This document shows, piece by piece, positions 28,001 to 39,190 of a DNA stretch of 60,000 nt. A program made the translations under genes and the position numbers. Source of the stretch: Cristatella mucedo (lineage: Eukaryota > Bryozoa > Phylactolaemata > Cristatellidae); assembly GCA_009760855.2 (NCBI GenBank), contig WPIO01000036.1:984001-1044000 (forward strand), read 5' to 3'. Within the stretch, counting starts at the first letter, position 1. Every line of letters begins with the position of its first letter. The notes beneath the pieces were generated by a model. That model saw only the letters and a program-made list of their open reading frames with translations, did no database searches and was not told where the DNA came from.

Positions 28001-29069
28001 CCTATCGATAAGGAGGACCAACGGCGGATGACGCCGGTACTTGTGCGCGCTCGTGGAAACCTACAAGCGGATGTCTGCGTGCGGCTTCTTGGATGTACTT
28101 ACGGTTCCGGGCACCGGTCGGAAAACCGACCAAAACGAAGCAGGTGCACCTTACGGGTTCGAAAACCGTAGCGACATTGCGAATATCAATTGACGCCTCA
28201 GCATGCATCACCGCACAGTCTATGGCGACCCGGTAAACAACTCCTGCCGCCGGAGAACCTAGCGGGGCTGGCGTATTAACGCATATTTTTCCCCCGATTA
28301 AAATAAAGTTTAAACTGGCTTGAATTAACTCATTTTAAGCCGACGGTTTTTACTTGTGTTAACGCGCGCAAGGGTGATCGGTCTGAATTCGTCCGGACCA
28401 CTCCCAGCGCAGCGCTTGCAGTGTGCCGTCTTGCCGGATGTTGTCGCATTTCTTTTTTTTGGGATGGCCAGAGTTGAGAAGCCTGAAGGTCATTTTCAAA
28501 AGAGAATTCGAGTGCGCAAACGAATGACATTTTTCAAGAGAATCACAAAAAACGTGTACTATTCATCGTGAAAGTGCTGCATTCAAAAAAGTGGTATTGA
28601 GGAAGCCCCCAAGAGCAGAGAACGAATGAAATCCCGACGCGCGAGTTGAGAATAACGACAACTGCATTGAACGAGGCGACGCAGGCGTACGCAAGGGTGA
28701 AGTCGCGAACGTGGCGTAAAGGGGTAGCGTCCGGTAGGCTGCTCCGGAGCGCGAGGCGATAAGAGAGAGAGGAAGTGGATAGCGTCCACACAGGCCGGTA
28801 GACTAAAGCTAGGCAGAAAGTGCCAAAAGCGTGGCAAGGATTCAGTCACGTGCGGGCGTGTCGCGCACCCATTGGGCGAGCGGCGCGTCACCTGGAGCGG
28901 AACTACACGACGGCGACGCTACGCGCGCTGCTCGTGGCTTCCGCGTCCGGTCAGAACTTGGCCGCCGCGCAAGCGCAGTGTGCTTCTAACGTTATCATGA
29001 AATCATAACTCATAGGGTCGCTGAAATGATTCCGGAAATGACAGGTGGCTCGAAAATCGAAAGTGCCGC
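28001..29069. other. No gene recognised; includes GC-rich block 28600-28960
   Basis: Short open frames occur on both strands in the GC-rich block but none resembles a known protein or has a convincing splice partner. A small perfect hairpin GGTCGG-AAAA-CCGACC lies at 28116-28131. Confidence 0.4.
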
Positions 29070-29155
29070 CGGGCAATTAGCTGAGACGAGCCGTTAGAGG
29101 CCGTTTTCGCGGAAGCGCCCATGCTTAATTAATTTCGTGAAATTTTGTAAATCTG
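29070..29155 (-). repeat. Dispersed repeat R5 (reverse copy)
   Basis: GGGCAATTAGCTGAGACG, GAGGCCGTTTTCGCGG and AATTTCGTGAAATTTTG are the reverse complement of the R5 blocks at 24180-24620. Confidence 0.5.
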
Positions 29156-29289
29156 ACGCGTCGTTTCTACAAATTGGAATCGAGACGGCAACTTCACGCG
29201 GCTCATCATGGAAATGGCGACGGATTGCATTTTTAAAACGACGGGTAATTTGTATGTGGCCGGATCCTTTGAAGCCATTTGCATTGCCT

Positions 29290-29433
29290 CTGAGGCTTAG
29301 ACCAGCGTTTAGCTCGCTCCTCCCCAACCGACGGTCGTGGATTCAAGTCCATCCTTTACTGACCGCTGCGTGTGGTGGTGATAGCCATGTAGGCTCGTCT
29401 GCCGCAACATCAATGAGACCGTTGAATCGGCCT
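29290..29433 (+). mobile_element. tRNA-derived SINE, family A
   Basis: CGACGGTCGTGGATTCAAG (B box region), CATCCTTTACTGACCGCTGC, GTGGTGGTGATAGCC, GCTCGTCTGCCGC, ACCGTTGAATCGGCC. Confidence 0.7.
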
Positions 29434-29444
29434 GTAACTGCACA

Positions 29445-29620
29445 TGAACGAGGACGCGTGATTGCTTGCAGACTTGACTGCGGAGCTCATGTGATCGTTT
29501 AATAAAAGGTTACTTTGGAACAGGACAGCTAGATTACGTGCTGATTCAACAGGAGACATGATTACAGAGCCGACTTTGAGCGTTCGGTTTCCAATTTCTG
29601 AATCACACTTGGTTTGCACA
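29445..29620 (-). mobile_element. LINE reverse transcriptase fragment
   Basis: Minus-strand translation SPVESARNLAVLFQSNLLLN then DHMSSAVKSAS matches the LINE pattern ...SARNLGVILDS.L....H......S. It covers the part just upstream of the C-terminal fragments seen elsewhere in the window. Confidence 0.75.
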
Positions 29621-29639
29621 TAACTAGTAGGTTCATTTT

Positions 29640-31380
29640 ATCATCATTTAATTTAAGAAAATTTGCTGCCATCCATTGCTTTTTTTACTTTACTAATTCC
29701 TTGTTTGTATCAATTAGCGCTTCTTCTTCGGCGAGTTGTTATAAAGGCTTTGCTCTTTTAGGGCATTAGATGAAAGACTCGCTAGGCCTTCGACGCAATT
29801 CTTGTTTCTCGTTAGAAAAAGTTGTTTCCTAATGGCGCACGCCTCAGAAGTATAGAAAATAGCCCTTATCCAAAACAAACTTTGCATCTGTGACCAGGAC
29901 ACTAATTAAACTGAAATTAACTTATCTCTAAAGGGACAACTTACAAATTTACGACTTTTGGCTCATATGTAATCAGAAAGAACAGTCTTTGAATCAAAAC
30001 TAGAATGCACGTCCTCCGAAGTCATTCAAAATTACCAGTAGAAAAGGAGCTATACTGCCAATCGCTTTCTCAAAGAAATCCCACAGCATTTTACGCCAGC
30101 ATCTTTTCATCATGCTGACCTTAGTAACGACGCTCAAAGTCAGAATTTTCCCGATGAAAGTGCTCACCTTGGTTCTCACGAAAAGCCTCGCGTTCTCTTT
30201 AAATATTCCAAGATGAGACGATAGAACCTAGACTCTGAGGAGATATTCAGCATCTCATTTAGCTATAGTCCTTTATGAGAGCTTTAACCAGCTGCTCTTA
30301 ATGTTCAAGCGTAAAATTGCTCGAAAAAGCCGTTAGTCAGTGCGGCAAACCTTTCCCAAACCACTTTCCGTATCCCGTTTAGCATCTCGGCGAATTTGCG
30401 GAATCTGCAGCCTTCTTTATCTGCCGTCTGATAAAGGATCCGAGTGTGGCCGCTGCATTATGAAGCTTTTGAAAATTAGCAGTGACAAATCTTTTAGAGG
30501 CCCAACTTGATGCTTCGATGTGGAGTCAACACGTTCACACTGTCCACCAGCTGCTCCCACCGGATTGTATTCTTCCCCGGACATAGCAAGGTCAAATTCG
30601 GCTTTTGTCCCTTTTGTGACACTTTTTGCATTAGTATCCTTGCTGCTGTCCCGTAAGCAGAAAAACCACGCAGACTTCGTGAAACCACCGAAAACGATGG
30701 CCCACCAGGACTAGCGAAGTTTTAAGTCTCCAAGGACCGCAAGTCATACTCACAATTCAAGGAACTCAGCAGCACTTTGAAACTGGTGAAGTCCTCCTCC
30801 TCGAGGTGTACAGAGTGAGCTACGATACTAGAGACGTGATGAGGGTACTTTTTCTAGCATAAATCAGCGGTGCTTTTATGCTGCTCGATGTGTTGTCAAT
30901 GAATCGGTGCCACTTTACTCTGGTCGCATGTGACTCGTGTAGCCTCGAATAGACCGGTCGCATTACGACAGAAGCACAGACCGTCTAACCGGCTCAAGAA
31001 GCAGGACAAAAAAGACGGTGACGATACCTCCGATCTGTTACTTTCACATTTACATTCAGAGATAGATCAAGCTGAACTTTTTGCCGGCGAGACAAGTTTA
31101 GTGATAAGGTTAGCGAAGGCGATCGTGCAGGCAGCGAGAGAACTTGTAGCCGAAATCCACTGGTCAGAGTCTATTTCCCGCCAAGCCCCGCCATGCTCAA
31201 GCCACGCCGCCCGCCGCTCGCCACGCCGGCGAGCCAGGATAAGACAACAGGCTTAGGTCAGGTTGAACCTCTATATAATATCGCATGCGCCAACAAAAAC
31301 AGGGGAGAACTAAACAGCTCTACAAGGAGGATCCTGCACAAAGTAAAGTGGGGACAAGGCTTTCCAGTGCCGACCGGGTT
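29640..31380. other. No gene recognised; left flank of gypsy relic
   Basis: Mostly unassigned sequence. An open plus frame at 30930-31256 (charged, rich in Lys/Asp then Arg/Ala) lies where a gypsy Gag would be expected, but has no visible zinc knuckle. A minus frame near 30340-30450 gives FAEMLNGIRKVVWERFAALT, unrecognised. No long terminal repeat pair could be matched by eye. Confidence 0.35.
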
Positions 31381-31423
31381 GTAAGTTTCCTTTAAACGGG
31401 AACCCGGACTGCTAGCGCAGGCG

Positions 31424-31880
31424 GTGCCACAGCCGGGGAACGAAGTTAGCCGCCTACTATTCGTGCACGACCCCGACACGGACGACGCGCGCTTTCTTTT
31501 TGACACGGGCTCGGCGGTTAGCGTCCTCCCCTCGAATCCTACCGAGAGACCACGCCCGGCCCTGTTTCATCTGCATGCTGCCAATGACTCTTTAATTGCA
31601 GCATACGGCTCGCGACTCCTCAACTTGAGCCTAGGTATTCGACGGAGTCTCTCCTGGGTCTTCTCGGTAGACGATGTTTCGTACCCTCTCATCGGTGCCG
31701 ATTGCCTTGCTCATTTCGGGCTCATCGTAGACCTCGTGCACCGCTCACTATGCGACGGTCGCACTCAGCTTCGCAAGCGGTGCGAGCTTACTTCGTCTAT
31801 TACGCCCTATCATCTCTGCTGCATCCCTTCGACTCTACGGGCTGACTACCCTGCTTTGCTTTGCCGATTCCCAAGCATCG
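31424..31880 (+). pseudogene. Gypsy aspartyl protease domain remnant
   Basis: Open frame beginning near MPQPGNEVSRLLFVHD, with the catalytic DTG in FLFDTGSAVSVLP about 30 residues in and the flap/end region YPLIGADCLAHFGLIVD. The frame runs on past the domain into a shifted linker before RT. It is open but cannot produce a complete polyprotein. Confidence 0.85.
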
Positions 31881-31974
31881 CGCAATCCGGAAAATCTCTC
31901 AGCGCCGGTCAAGCATTCAATTCGCCACCACATTGTCACGAGCGGCCCGCCTGCCTGCTCTCGCCTTCGGCGCC

Positions 31975-32830
31975 CGGCTCCAGAACGCCTGAGAGCAGCT
32001 CGCGTGGAATTCGAGCATATGCTGCAGCTGGGAATAATAGAGCCGTCGGAGAGCGAGTACGCCAGCCCTCTCCATCTCGTACCCAAAACAGATGACCTTC
32101 TCGATTATTGAGTCGCGAACTCTTGTTTACTGCTGTGTCCACGTCGGCCGTGGTGTTGCTGTTGAATTGACTCGTAAGAAACTCGCCCACAACCCTAGAG
32201 TCGAACAAGTCGAATCTTTCCAGCAGCCTTCTCGCCAAAGCGGCTCCAGCATCCGGGTTGGTCACTGCACCGGCAGAGTGAGCCGATCTCGATGCCGAGG
32301 TAGGGCGGACTAGTGCGACTGGCGCCCTTGCTGTGACTGTCGTGCTTTGAATCGCATCACAAAGCACGACGGTCATCCTGTGCCGCTACTAAGCGATTTT
32401 GCATCTGCTCTACATGACAATGTGGTTTTCTCTAAAAATCGATCTCGTGCGGGCATACCATCAGATGACATAATCGATATCGTGCGGGCATACCATCAAA
32501 TGACCATTCATCCTGACGACGTCCCTAAAACCGCCCCAATCACGCCCTTCGGGCTGTTTCAATTCAAGCGAATGAGTTTCGGCCTCAGGAATGCTGCCCA
32601 GACCTTTTAACGTTTCATCGACCAGGCAACCCGAGGGCTTAATTTCTATTTTCGTTCCGGGATGATCTTTTAATTGCGTCTGTCAGCGAAGCCGAGCATG
32701 CCACTCACCTGGAAGCAATCTTCCGGCGCCTCGAGGAATATGCGGTAATCAACGCATCTAAGTGCGTCTTCGGTGTTCCATCGCTTGATTACCTCGGACA
32801 CCATGTATCCTCGAGGGCCTCCAACCACAG
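31975..32830 (+). pseudogene. Gypsy reverse transcriptase remnant, interrupted
   Basis: Starts RAARVEFEHMLQLGIIEPSE, SPLHLVPKTDD, then an unrelated insertion of roughly 215 bp. It resumes at DWRPCCDCRALNRITKHDGH and continues to APITPFGLFQFKRMSFGLRN. A stop at 32608-32610 and a frameshift follow, then the catalytic YxDD-like box reads FRDDLLIAS in another frame, then EEYAVINASKCVFGV. The block GTGCGGGCATACCATCA is tandemly duplicated at about 32448 and 32483. Confidence 0.85.
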
Positions 32831-33039
32831 GTATCAAAAGTTGGGTCGATCTTTTTTTCTCTCGACCCGATACAGCACGAAAACTGCGTCGCTACCTAGG
32901 CATGGTCAATTTTTACCGCCAATTAATCCCGAGCTGCGCTTGCTTGTTGGCACCGCTCTATGCGCTCCTCCCGACCGGCCCAAAAGCCGACGCCGACCTC
33001 ACGCGGTCGCGAGAGGACGCCACCGCCTTCAAGCGCAGC

Positions 33040-33510
33040 AAAGTTGCGTTGACCGAGTCGACACTGCTCGGCCATCCAGAGCCCGACGCACCGTTTTCAA
33101 TCGCGACTGACGCCTCGGACACCGCTATCGGCGCCGCTCTGCAACAGCTACTGGACGGCGTGTGGAAACCGTTAGCCTTTTTCTCTCGAACACTCACCCG
33201 CGGAATCTCGCTACTCGACTTTCGACCGAGAGCGTCTCGCTATTTACTCTGCGCTCCGACATTTCCGATACTTTGTGGAAGGCCGCGCTTTCTCGCTGCT
33301 CACCGATCGTCGCCCGATCGCTTACGCAATCGTTTCGTCATCCGACCGCTTTACATCTTGGCAGCAGCGACACTTCGCTTCCATCTCCGAATTCACTACC
33401 GACATCCGATACTTGAAGGGTTCCGAGAATTGTGTCGCCAACGCGCTTTCTCGAGCTAACGCTGTTTTCGATACGGACGACCGTCCTATCGATTACAACG
33501 AGCTCGTCGC
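33040..33510 (+). pseudogene. Gypsy RNase H remnant
   Basis: FSIATDASDTAIGAALQQLL, PLAFFSRTL, then a frameshift into FRYFVEGRAFSLLTDRRPIA and TSWQQRHFASISEF, YLKGSENCVANALSRAN. The order of motifs is typical, but two frames are needed. Confidence 0.8.
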
Positions 33511-33520
33511 CGCGCAAGTG

Positions 33521-33682
33521 GTGAGCCGTGATGGCGCACTAGGTAAGGCGGTTGCTTTTCACGACCTCAATGTCGTGGGTTCTAATCCTGCGGTGGGCAA
33601 TCATCTATCGCCACTGCAACCGGTGGTGATAGCTATAAAGGCTCTTCTGTTGCTATGCAAAAGAGGCTGTTAAATCAGCTAG
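33521..33682 (+). mobile_element. SINE family A inserted in gypsy relic
   Basis: Complete copy: GTGAGCCGTGATGGCGCACT, AGGTAAGGCGGTTGC, GTCGTGGGTTCTAATCC, ATCGCCACTGCAACCGGTGG, AAAAGAGGCTGTTAAATCAG. It separates the RNase H end (VAAQ) from the integrase linker, so it arrived after the gypsy element. Confidence 0.9.
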
Positions 33683-33739
33683 TGTTTAATTTATTTAATT
33701 TTAAGAGCCCGAAATCCGCGCTGCACCAACTACTTCCCT

Positions 33740-34430
33740 GCAGCTTCAATCGGTTCCAATACCAACGTCGCAGGGAACCATTTTATGCGACCGCTCTACC
33801 GGTCACGATCGCTCATGCGTGCCTGCCGTCTTCCGGCGACGAATCTTCGACAAATTGCACGGACTCGCACACCCAGGAATACGAGCTACACTGCGTCCGA
33901 TCGCATCGCGGTTTGCGTAGCCGAATATGAATTCCGACGTTCGCTCTTGGGCCCGAACCTGGATCGCATGCCAACGTGCCAAAGTAGCCCGGCACACTTC
34001 GACGTCTGTTAGGCAGTTCCCCCCACCCCCAGTCGCGTCGATTCAGTCAGTATCCACGTCGACCTCGTCGGGCCGCTACCCCACTCCGACGGTGCGACAT
34101 ATTTACTTACGGACGTCGACCGTTTCACAAGTTGGCCTGAAGCGTTTCCTCTGACCGATATTTCCGTGTTCTTACGTTCGTTGTCCATCTTACGTTCCCA
34201 ACGACCTGCAGCATTTCGCCAAGGTCTATGTGCGCCACGACGCTGTGCGAAGAGCCACCCTACGACGGCCCATACGTTGTGCTTGAACGGGCAGAAAAAT
34301 ATTTTTCCGTTAACGTCGTAACGGCCGCCAAATGGATCCCTCAATCGACCGGCTGAAGCCCAAATACGTCGAGGACAGCCAAATCGATCAGGCGACAGCG
34401 ACTTGGATGGGGTACCTCGGCCTAACCAGG
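33740..34430 (+). pseudogene. Gypsy integrase remnant with internal deletion
   Basis: The zinc-binding region is split over two frames (HGLAHPGIRATLRPIASRF-like, then WARTWIACQRAK with the two Cys). The start of the catalytic core (HVDLVGPLPHSD-like, TSWPEAFPLTD) breaks at about 34155. What follows is the C-terminal domain (RPYVVLERAEKYFSVNVV, SIDRLKPKYVE), so the central catalytic part is gone. Confidence 0.8.
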
Positions 34431-34449
34431 CAAGGTTTTTCAATGTCAC

Positions 34450-34846
34450 ATATATGAAAGAAAAAGGAGCTGATAGTGGAGCCGATGTATTGGTCACTTT
34501 GGAGCCAGGCTACAAGACTACCCGCAATTGCTATATGTGCGGTATGCTGGCAGAATTCATTTTTTTTAGGATTAGGTTTTCCGATTTCTGAGCACTAATC
34601 AGTTCGCCCATGGACAGAAAGTCGATTTTATTTTTTATTCATTTCCAAATGTTCGAAGTGATTTAAGTGCGAATGTAATAGTGATACGTGGAGCCAAAGG
34701 AGTGAAGAGGGTTATGTGGAGCCGGAGGTAATCGATCTAAATCATCTAGCGTCCACTAATACCGCGTTTCAAATTTTGCAAGGGAGACTCGCACGAAGGC
34801 TAGTCTTGCTACAAAAAGAGGGTGCGTTCTCTCACTGTCAATAAAG
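34450..34846. other. No gene recognised
   Basis: Right flank of the gypsy relic. It contains TTAGGTTTTCCGATTTCTGAG, a faint likeness to LINE copies at 29590 and 53390 on the minus strand. No protein assigned. Confidence 0.35.
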
Positions 34847-35174
34847 CTCTGCCGAGCCGGCGTTTGAGTTCGGGTTCGCAAAGCGATCTGAACAGCTAGC
34901 AGGGAAGTGTAGTGTAGCCTCGGTCTTAGCAGCTGGCATCAAAGTGTTGTGTATCCTTGACGACCGAGCAGTGCTTGAAAGTGCCCTGGCGTAAGGTTTT
35001 GGAAGAAGAGTTTCCACTAATGCGCCAGATTCTATAAACAAATAAAAATGTAATGTTCTGCTCTGCTAACTTTTTCCTCCGCAGCAATGCTTTATCGACG
35101 AGCTCATGCACAGCCATTGCAGGGAGGCTCGCAGTCTTAGCCGCTCCTAGCAGACCGGCGATGCACCAGACGAG
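34847..35174 (+). other. Two candidate exons (34847-34990, 35085-35174), unknown gene
   Basis: First block is open for 47 codons (EPAFEFGFAKRSEQLAGK, GIKVLCILDDRAVLESALA) and ends at donor GGC|GTAAGG. The second starts after a strong acceptor CTAACTTTTTCCTCCGCAG, stays open in the matching phase 2 (ANALSTSSCTAIAGRLAVLA) and ends at CGAG|GTAACC. No family recognised. The opposite strand is also open here with its own T-rich acceptor, so strand and reality are uncertain. Confidence 0.25.
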
Positions 35175-35189
35175 GTAACCAGCATTCAC

Positions 35190-38100
35190 ACTTACGAACC
35201 AACATAAGTCCGATCAAAACTAGGTCATTTCAAAAGTTCGTTGTAAGCTTTGAATCAATCAAGCAAGAGCGTGTGACCAACAGAACCTTTCGTATTTCAG
35301 TGTAGTCTCCTGTGCCTTTATTGGGTTTCAATCGAAATGGTTGGCACCCTACACATAAGGAAAATTCTCAGGCAACTTCTCTGTTCGTTCGCTGTTTGTG
35401 CGATCTCTTTACCGTCTTCTCAAATCTCTGCAGCCCACGTGCAGTCAAGTCTTTAATGTTGTTGAACGGTACGGTGATTCCTGCCAGTTTGACGTTCTAT
35501 ATCGTCTTTGCCTAAACATCTTATAAGATGAAATAAATCATCACATTGCACACTACAGTATAGATGCACATACCCATACTCATTTTAAATGACGACCGCA
35601 GCTTCGAACGCAATCTCTTGAGGACTCGGTCTAGCACCTTCATCGGTAATATTTGGTCTTATCCAGCCTCCTTCTGGAGAGCAGGAAAGTTGTGGGCGTG
35701 AGTCTGTCTGTCGTGAATATTTTTTGCATCATTAGGGCTATTGCACTACCAGCTATCGAGCTACTGCCAGCTTAGTACTTCGCTGTGTACTTTAAAGCTA
35801 GACTTATCATCTTAAAATGTTTACCGGAAATTATGCTGCTAACGCTCCTGCTGTTAACGTAACGTATTAGGAGAAAAAACCTGATCCTGTACTAGCTCCA
35901 ACAGCAGTCACTGTTTACACGCAAGTTTAGAATAGACCATGGTAAACAGGTCTCACAAAATCCGTCGTAGAAGCACAACACCAAGCATCTTCTTGAAACA
36001 GAAAAATTCCAGACAGATGCCACCGACAACTTCAATAAAAATTGGTGTAACGAAGTACAATTGTGAACACGAACATTGCTCGAAAGGTTTTCGCTTAGTC
36101 CATGCATGCGTCATTTGGAATGATTTGCAGCTACTACTAATACAAAGGTGCATATTCCATAAAGAGTTTATTTAAAGATTTCACAGCACAATTAACGAAG
36201 CACCTAGAAGTTATGCATGCACCCGCCAAGCATGGAACATTATGATACAAAAATGCTTCACTAGGAAACAGCCGAGCAAATTTCAGTCGGCCATTATTGT
36301 CTTCGGACACAGGCAGCGCTGTTTAATTCCATGTAGGAATTCCGTTCAGAAGTCACGCAAATCGGCTTTCCATTGGAAACGGTGGTGCAAGTTCCCGTGA
36401 CACGGTCCTGGAAATAATTAAAAAAAATCATGACCGTAATTTATGCTAGAGCGTTCAAAGGCAGTGCTGCAGAAATATGTATCTGGTTCCCTACTGATAT
36501 CCTCTAACCGAAGGTGCATGGACGCATGGGCGTAGCGCTCGTGGTAACAGTCGCCCTGATCAAGTTCTCTTAGGGTCCTCAACAAATTAATAATATTAAC
36601 GTCAGCATTTATCGCAATCTTCTTCATACGATTTGAGGAGTAATTTATGAAACTGCATAGTGGCAACTTATGGAACTCATCGAGCTTATTCCAAAAGCTA
36701 GCGGGGTTCCATTGATGTTCCAGTAACCCGTAATAGCAAACCCTACCGAGAATCCCAAAAATCACCAGTCACCTGAAAGGCACGGATTGCCTAGGCATCA
36801 TAGGATCACTCAGCAGCCACAGTTCCGTTTAGTACCATATGGCAACTGCCGCTCACCGTTACCTGTTTGCAAAGGAGCAATGAAGAGTTCAAGTACGCCG
36901 ATTCAAAAGGCATACGATATCAATTGAAGGGAGTTGCGCGTTGACAGCTATTCCACGAGGATTCATACGTAATTAGTTATCCAAAACTAGCAGGTCCTAG
37001 CGCTCCTTGCTACTCGGCCGCCGCCATCATGGCCGCCGTCGGGTAAGTGATTCGTTTCAAGCAGACCCTGAAAATGCCATTGCACAAAATGAATGCTGCC
37101 ATTCACAATAGCGTCATCCGAGAGAATCAATTTGGCTACGACGAGTGTTGGAAAATACGCCCTTAATTTCCGAAAAGTGCGTGAAAAGGCACGAGCTAAG
37201 CAACGCAGCTGGCGACTGCTTACCCCTTCAGAGAAATCCAGCGGCAACGTCTGGCTCAAAGCCGCCCACAGTAGGAGCAACGAGAACACTCGCAGATGCA
37301 TCGGAGAATCGGCTGTCACCTGGAATTAAGATTCGCATAGTCTCACTGTACCATCAATCCAATTGGCCAGTTGCTGTCTCGAATGCGACGCTAATGTCTA
37401 AAACCGACTTTCACCTCTGTAGAGGTGTCTCCTCACATTCGATGCAAAGGCTTAATCACAGCGTCACAGCCAGAAAGCCACGTACGACGAGACTTACGGT
37501 TTACGGCAAGATCAGCAGCGACAAGACGAGAGCGCGAAGGCCACGTAGTCTGCGAAGGTGAAGATGCAGCCAGCCTTTGTCGAACACCAATTTATAGCCG
37601 TTAGTATCCATGGAGGCTGAATGGGCCGTTACGCTTCTTGGACCTGTATGGATGCTGCAATGTGAGCTTAGCGCTAAGCTGCATATGCCGCACCGTAACA
37701 GCGCCGACGCGAGCAGGCGTCGAAGCACAAGCACAATAACTAGTTTTGACACTGTTACAAAGGTCCTGTAGCGACAGTGGCTAGTGAAGTACAATCCATG
37801 GTTACAAACGCAGCACGCCTCATGACGCTACGCCCCTCACAAGCACCGCTCACACCAGTCGTACTATAGACTGGAAGCGATGCTCACGACGACCCATTCT
37901 TTTCGCAAAGTACGATGGCATGCAGGCGGTAGCAGAGCGCCTAAACAAAGCAAGAGTGCGAATGCCTTAATAATAATGCCTTAATAATAGCAAGCACCTG
38001 TCATTCTGTAAGACCATATTGAAGACCAGTCTATCTCATGGCAGCTGAGACACGAGAGCACAGCACACATCAAGCATAACAGCTGCAAACACGCTCAAAC

Positions 38101-38215
38101 GGTCAGAGAGTTAGGGTTCTCTGTGATAAATTAGGCTGATCTACCAGTGCTAGACGCGTGAAAACTCGCAAGAATCAATGCAGAGCTCGCACCTCAAAGC
38201 AATGCTCACCTATAC
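35190..38215. other. No supported gene; scattered weak signals
   Basis: A plus frame at 35939-36175 ends CSKGFRLVHACVIWNDLQLL, reminiscent of the LINE end (kG..iWN.LP) but weak. A worn SINE B-like tail lies at about 36540-36600. At 37029 an ATG in a good context (CCGCCATCATGG) reads MAAVG then donor GTAAGT, but no convincing next exon was found. Confidence 0.35.
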
Positions 38216-38377
38216 CGCTGGGTCTTAGCATAGGGGTAAGGTACTCAATCTTCACAACCTAGGTCATTATTTCGAGTCCTGGGTCATGACGATGGGCACT
38301 CTTTTATTGCCCACTACTAGCAGTGATAGTCGTAAAGACTCTTCGGCCGATATATAAATAAGACTGTTAAATCAGGC
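38216..38377 (+). mobile_element. SINE family A
   Basis: GGGGTAAGGTACTCAATC, AGGTCATTATTTCGAGTCC (B box), CACTCTTTTATTGCCCACTA, GCAGTGATAGTCG, ATATAAATAAGACTGTTAA. Confidence 0.75.
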
Positions 38378-38530
38378 AACTATTTTCTTACTGAGTCGTC
38401 GATGCTACGCTAACACACACAGGGACGCCAATGCACGTACGTATGCAGCAAAGCACGGCAGTAACCAAGAGCAGTAAAAACTTAATATGAAATCCCCATA
38501 TCAATAAATAAAAAGCAGTCTATGAGACGT

Positions 38531-38655
<125 letters not shown>

Positions 38656-38659
38656 CACA

Positions 38660-39020
38660 TGTAATGTATCTCCGTCTGTAACTCCACAAAGTCATAAAGA
38701 CCATGTGGGTGTTACGCAGGAGAGTTTTGTATAGCGCACTCACAGCCTAAGCGGATTTCGGTACGCATTTGGTAGCCAACAGACTTCGTCTCACGCAATA
38801 AAGAGAAAGTGGGAAGCATAGCAGAGTCAGGAGAGCAGTTGAGGTAGTGATTAGTATGGAAGTAGCAGCTCAGAACCGCTGAAAAGGATGAGCCATAGTC
38901 GGCAGTAGGAGAGAAGTTGTCGTTGGGTAAGAATTGTGGAAGCGAGTTTCACAGTCTATGACTTTCAGAGCTAAAGCTTCTGTCGCCAACGGTCTTTAGG
39001 CGGAGGAATGAATCTGCATA
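38660..39020 (-). repeat. Dispersed repeat R4 (reverse copy)
   Basis: CATGTGGGTGTTACGCAGGA, GTTTTGTATAGCGCACTCAC, AGCCTAAGCGGATTTCGGTA and GGTAGCCAACAGACTTCGTC match 8030-8330 in reverse. It extends further than that copy (through GTGGAAGCGAGTTTCACAG, possibly a WNSLP-type LINE end). Confidence 0.65.
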
Positions 39021-39029
39021 GAACCAGCC

Positions 39030-39190
39030 CCAGATGTATAGTTCCCTCGGACAACTTAATCTCTATTCAGGCGCTTCACATATGTCACAGAGATTAAGCC
39101 CACGACTTCGGTCATCTAATACATTCACCTTGACCTCGGTCGTAAAAGGCGAGCGACTTATCCAAGGGACTAACCTGCGTGCCGCTATGA
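39030..39190 (-). mobile_element. SINE family B with doubled head
   Basis: TATAGTTCCCTCGGACAACTT, AATCTCTATTCAGGCGC, CACATATGTCACAGAG, CCCACGACTTCGGTC, then a second CTTGACCTCGGTCGTAAAAG block. Reverse orientation. Confidence 0.7.

Larger units (their letters stand above)
31388..34450 (+). mobile_element. Ty3/gypsy retrotransposon relic (pol remnant)
   Basis: Ordered remnants on the plus strand: aspartyl protease (31424-31880, FLFDTGSAVSVLP and PLIGADCL), reverse transcriptase (31975-32830), RNase H (33040-33510, FSIATDASDTAIGAALQQLL, TDRRPIAYAI, SENCVANALSR), integrase zinc-binding and start of core (33740-34150, PNMNSDVRSWAR, IACQRAKVARHTST), and the C-terminal tail (34205-34430, SIDRLKPKYVED). 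The order protease-RT-RNaseH-integrase is that of Ty3/gypsy. The copy is dead, with in-frame stops, several frameshifts, an insertion at about 32097-32312, a SINE in the RNase H-integrase linker, and loss of most of the integrase catalytic core. LTRs not identified. Confidence 0.9.

Noticed and set aside
27665-28171. Plus-strand open frame of 168 codons
   Set aside because: Crosses a LINE tail and a SINE B in reverse. Repeat-derived.
34000-35050. Right LTR of the gypsy element around AATAAAGCTCTGCC (34841)
   Set aside because: No matching left LTR could be found near 30900-31400.
36418-36765. Minus-strand open frame of 115 codons
   Set aside because: Part of it (RTLRELDQGDC) is a translation of a SINE B-like tail, so it is not taken as a gene.
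37029-37042. ATG exon MAAVG followed by GTAAGT
   Set aside because: Good start context and donor, but the next in-phase block (from about 37112) stops after about 17 codons and matches nothing.
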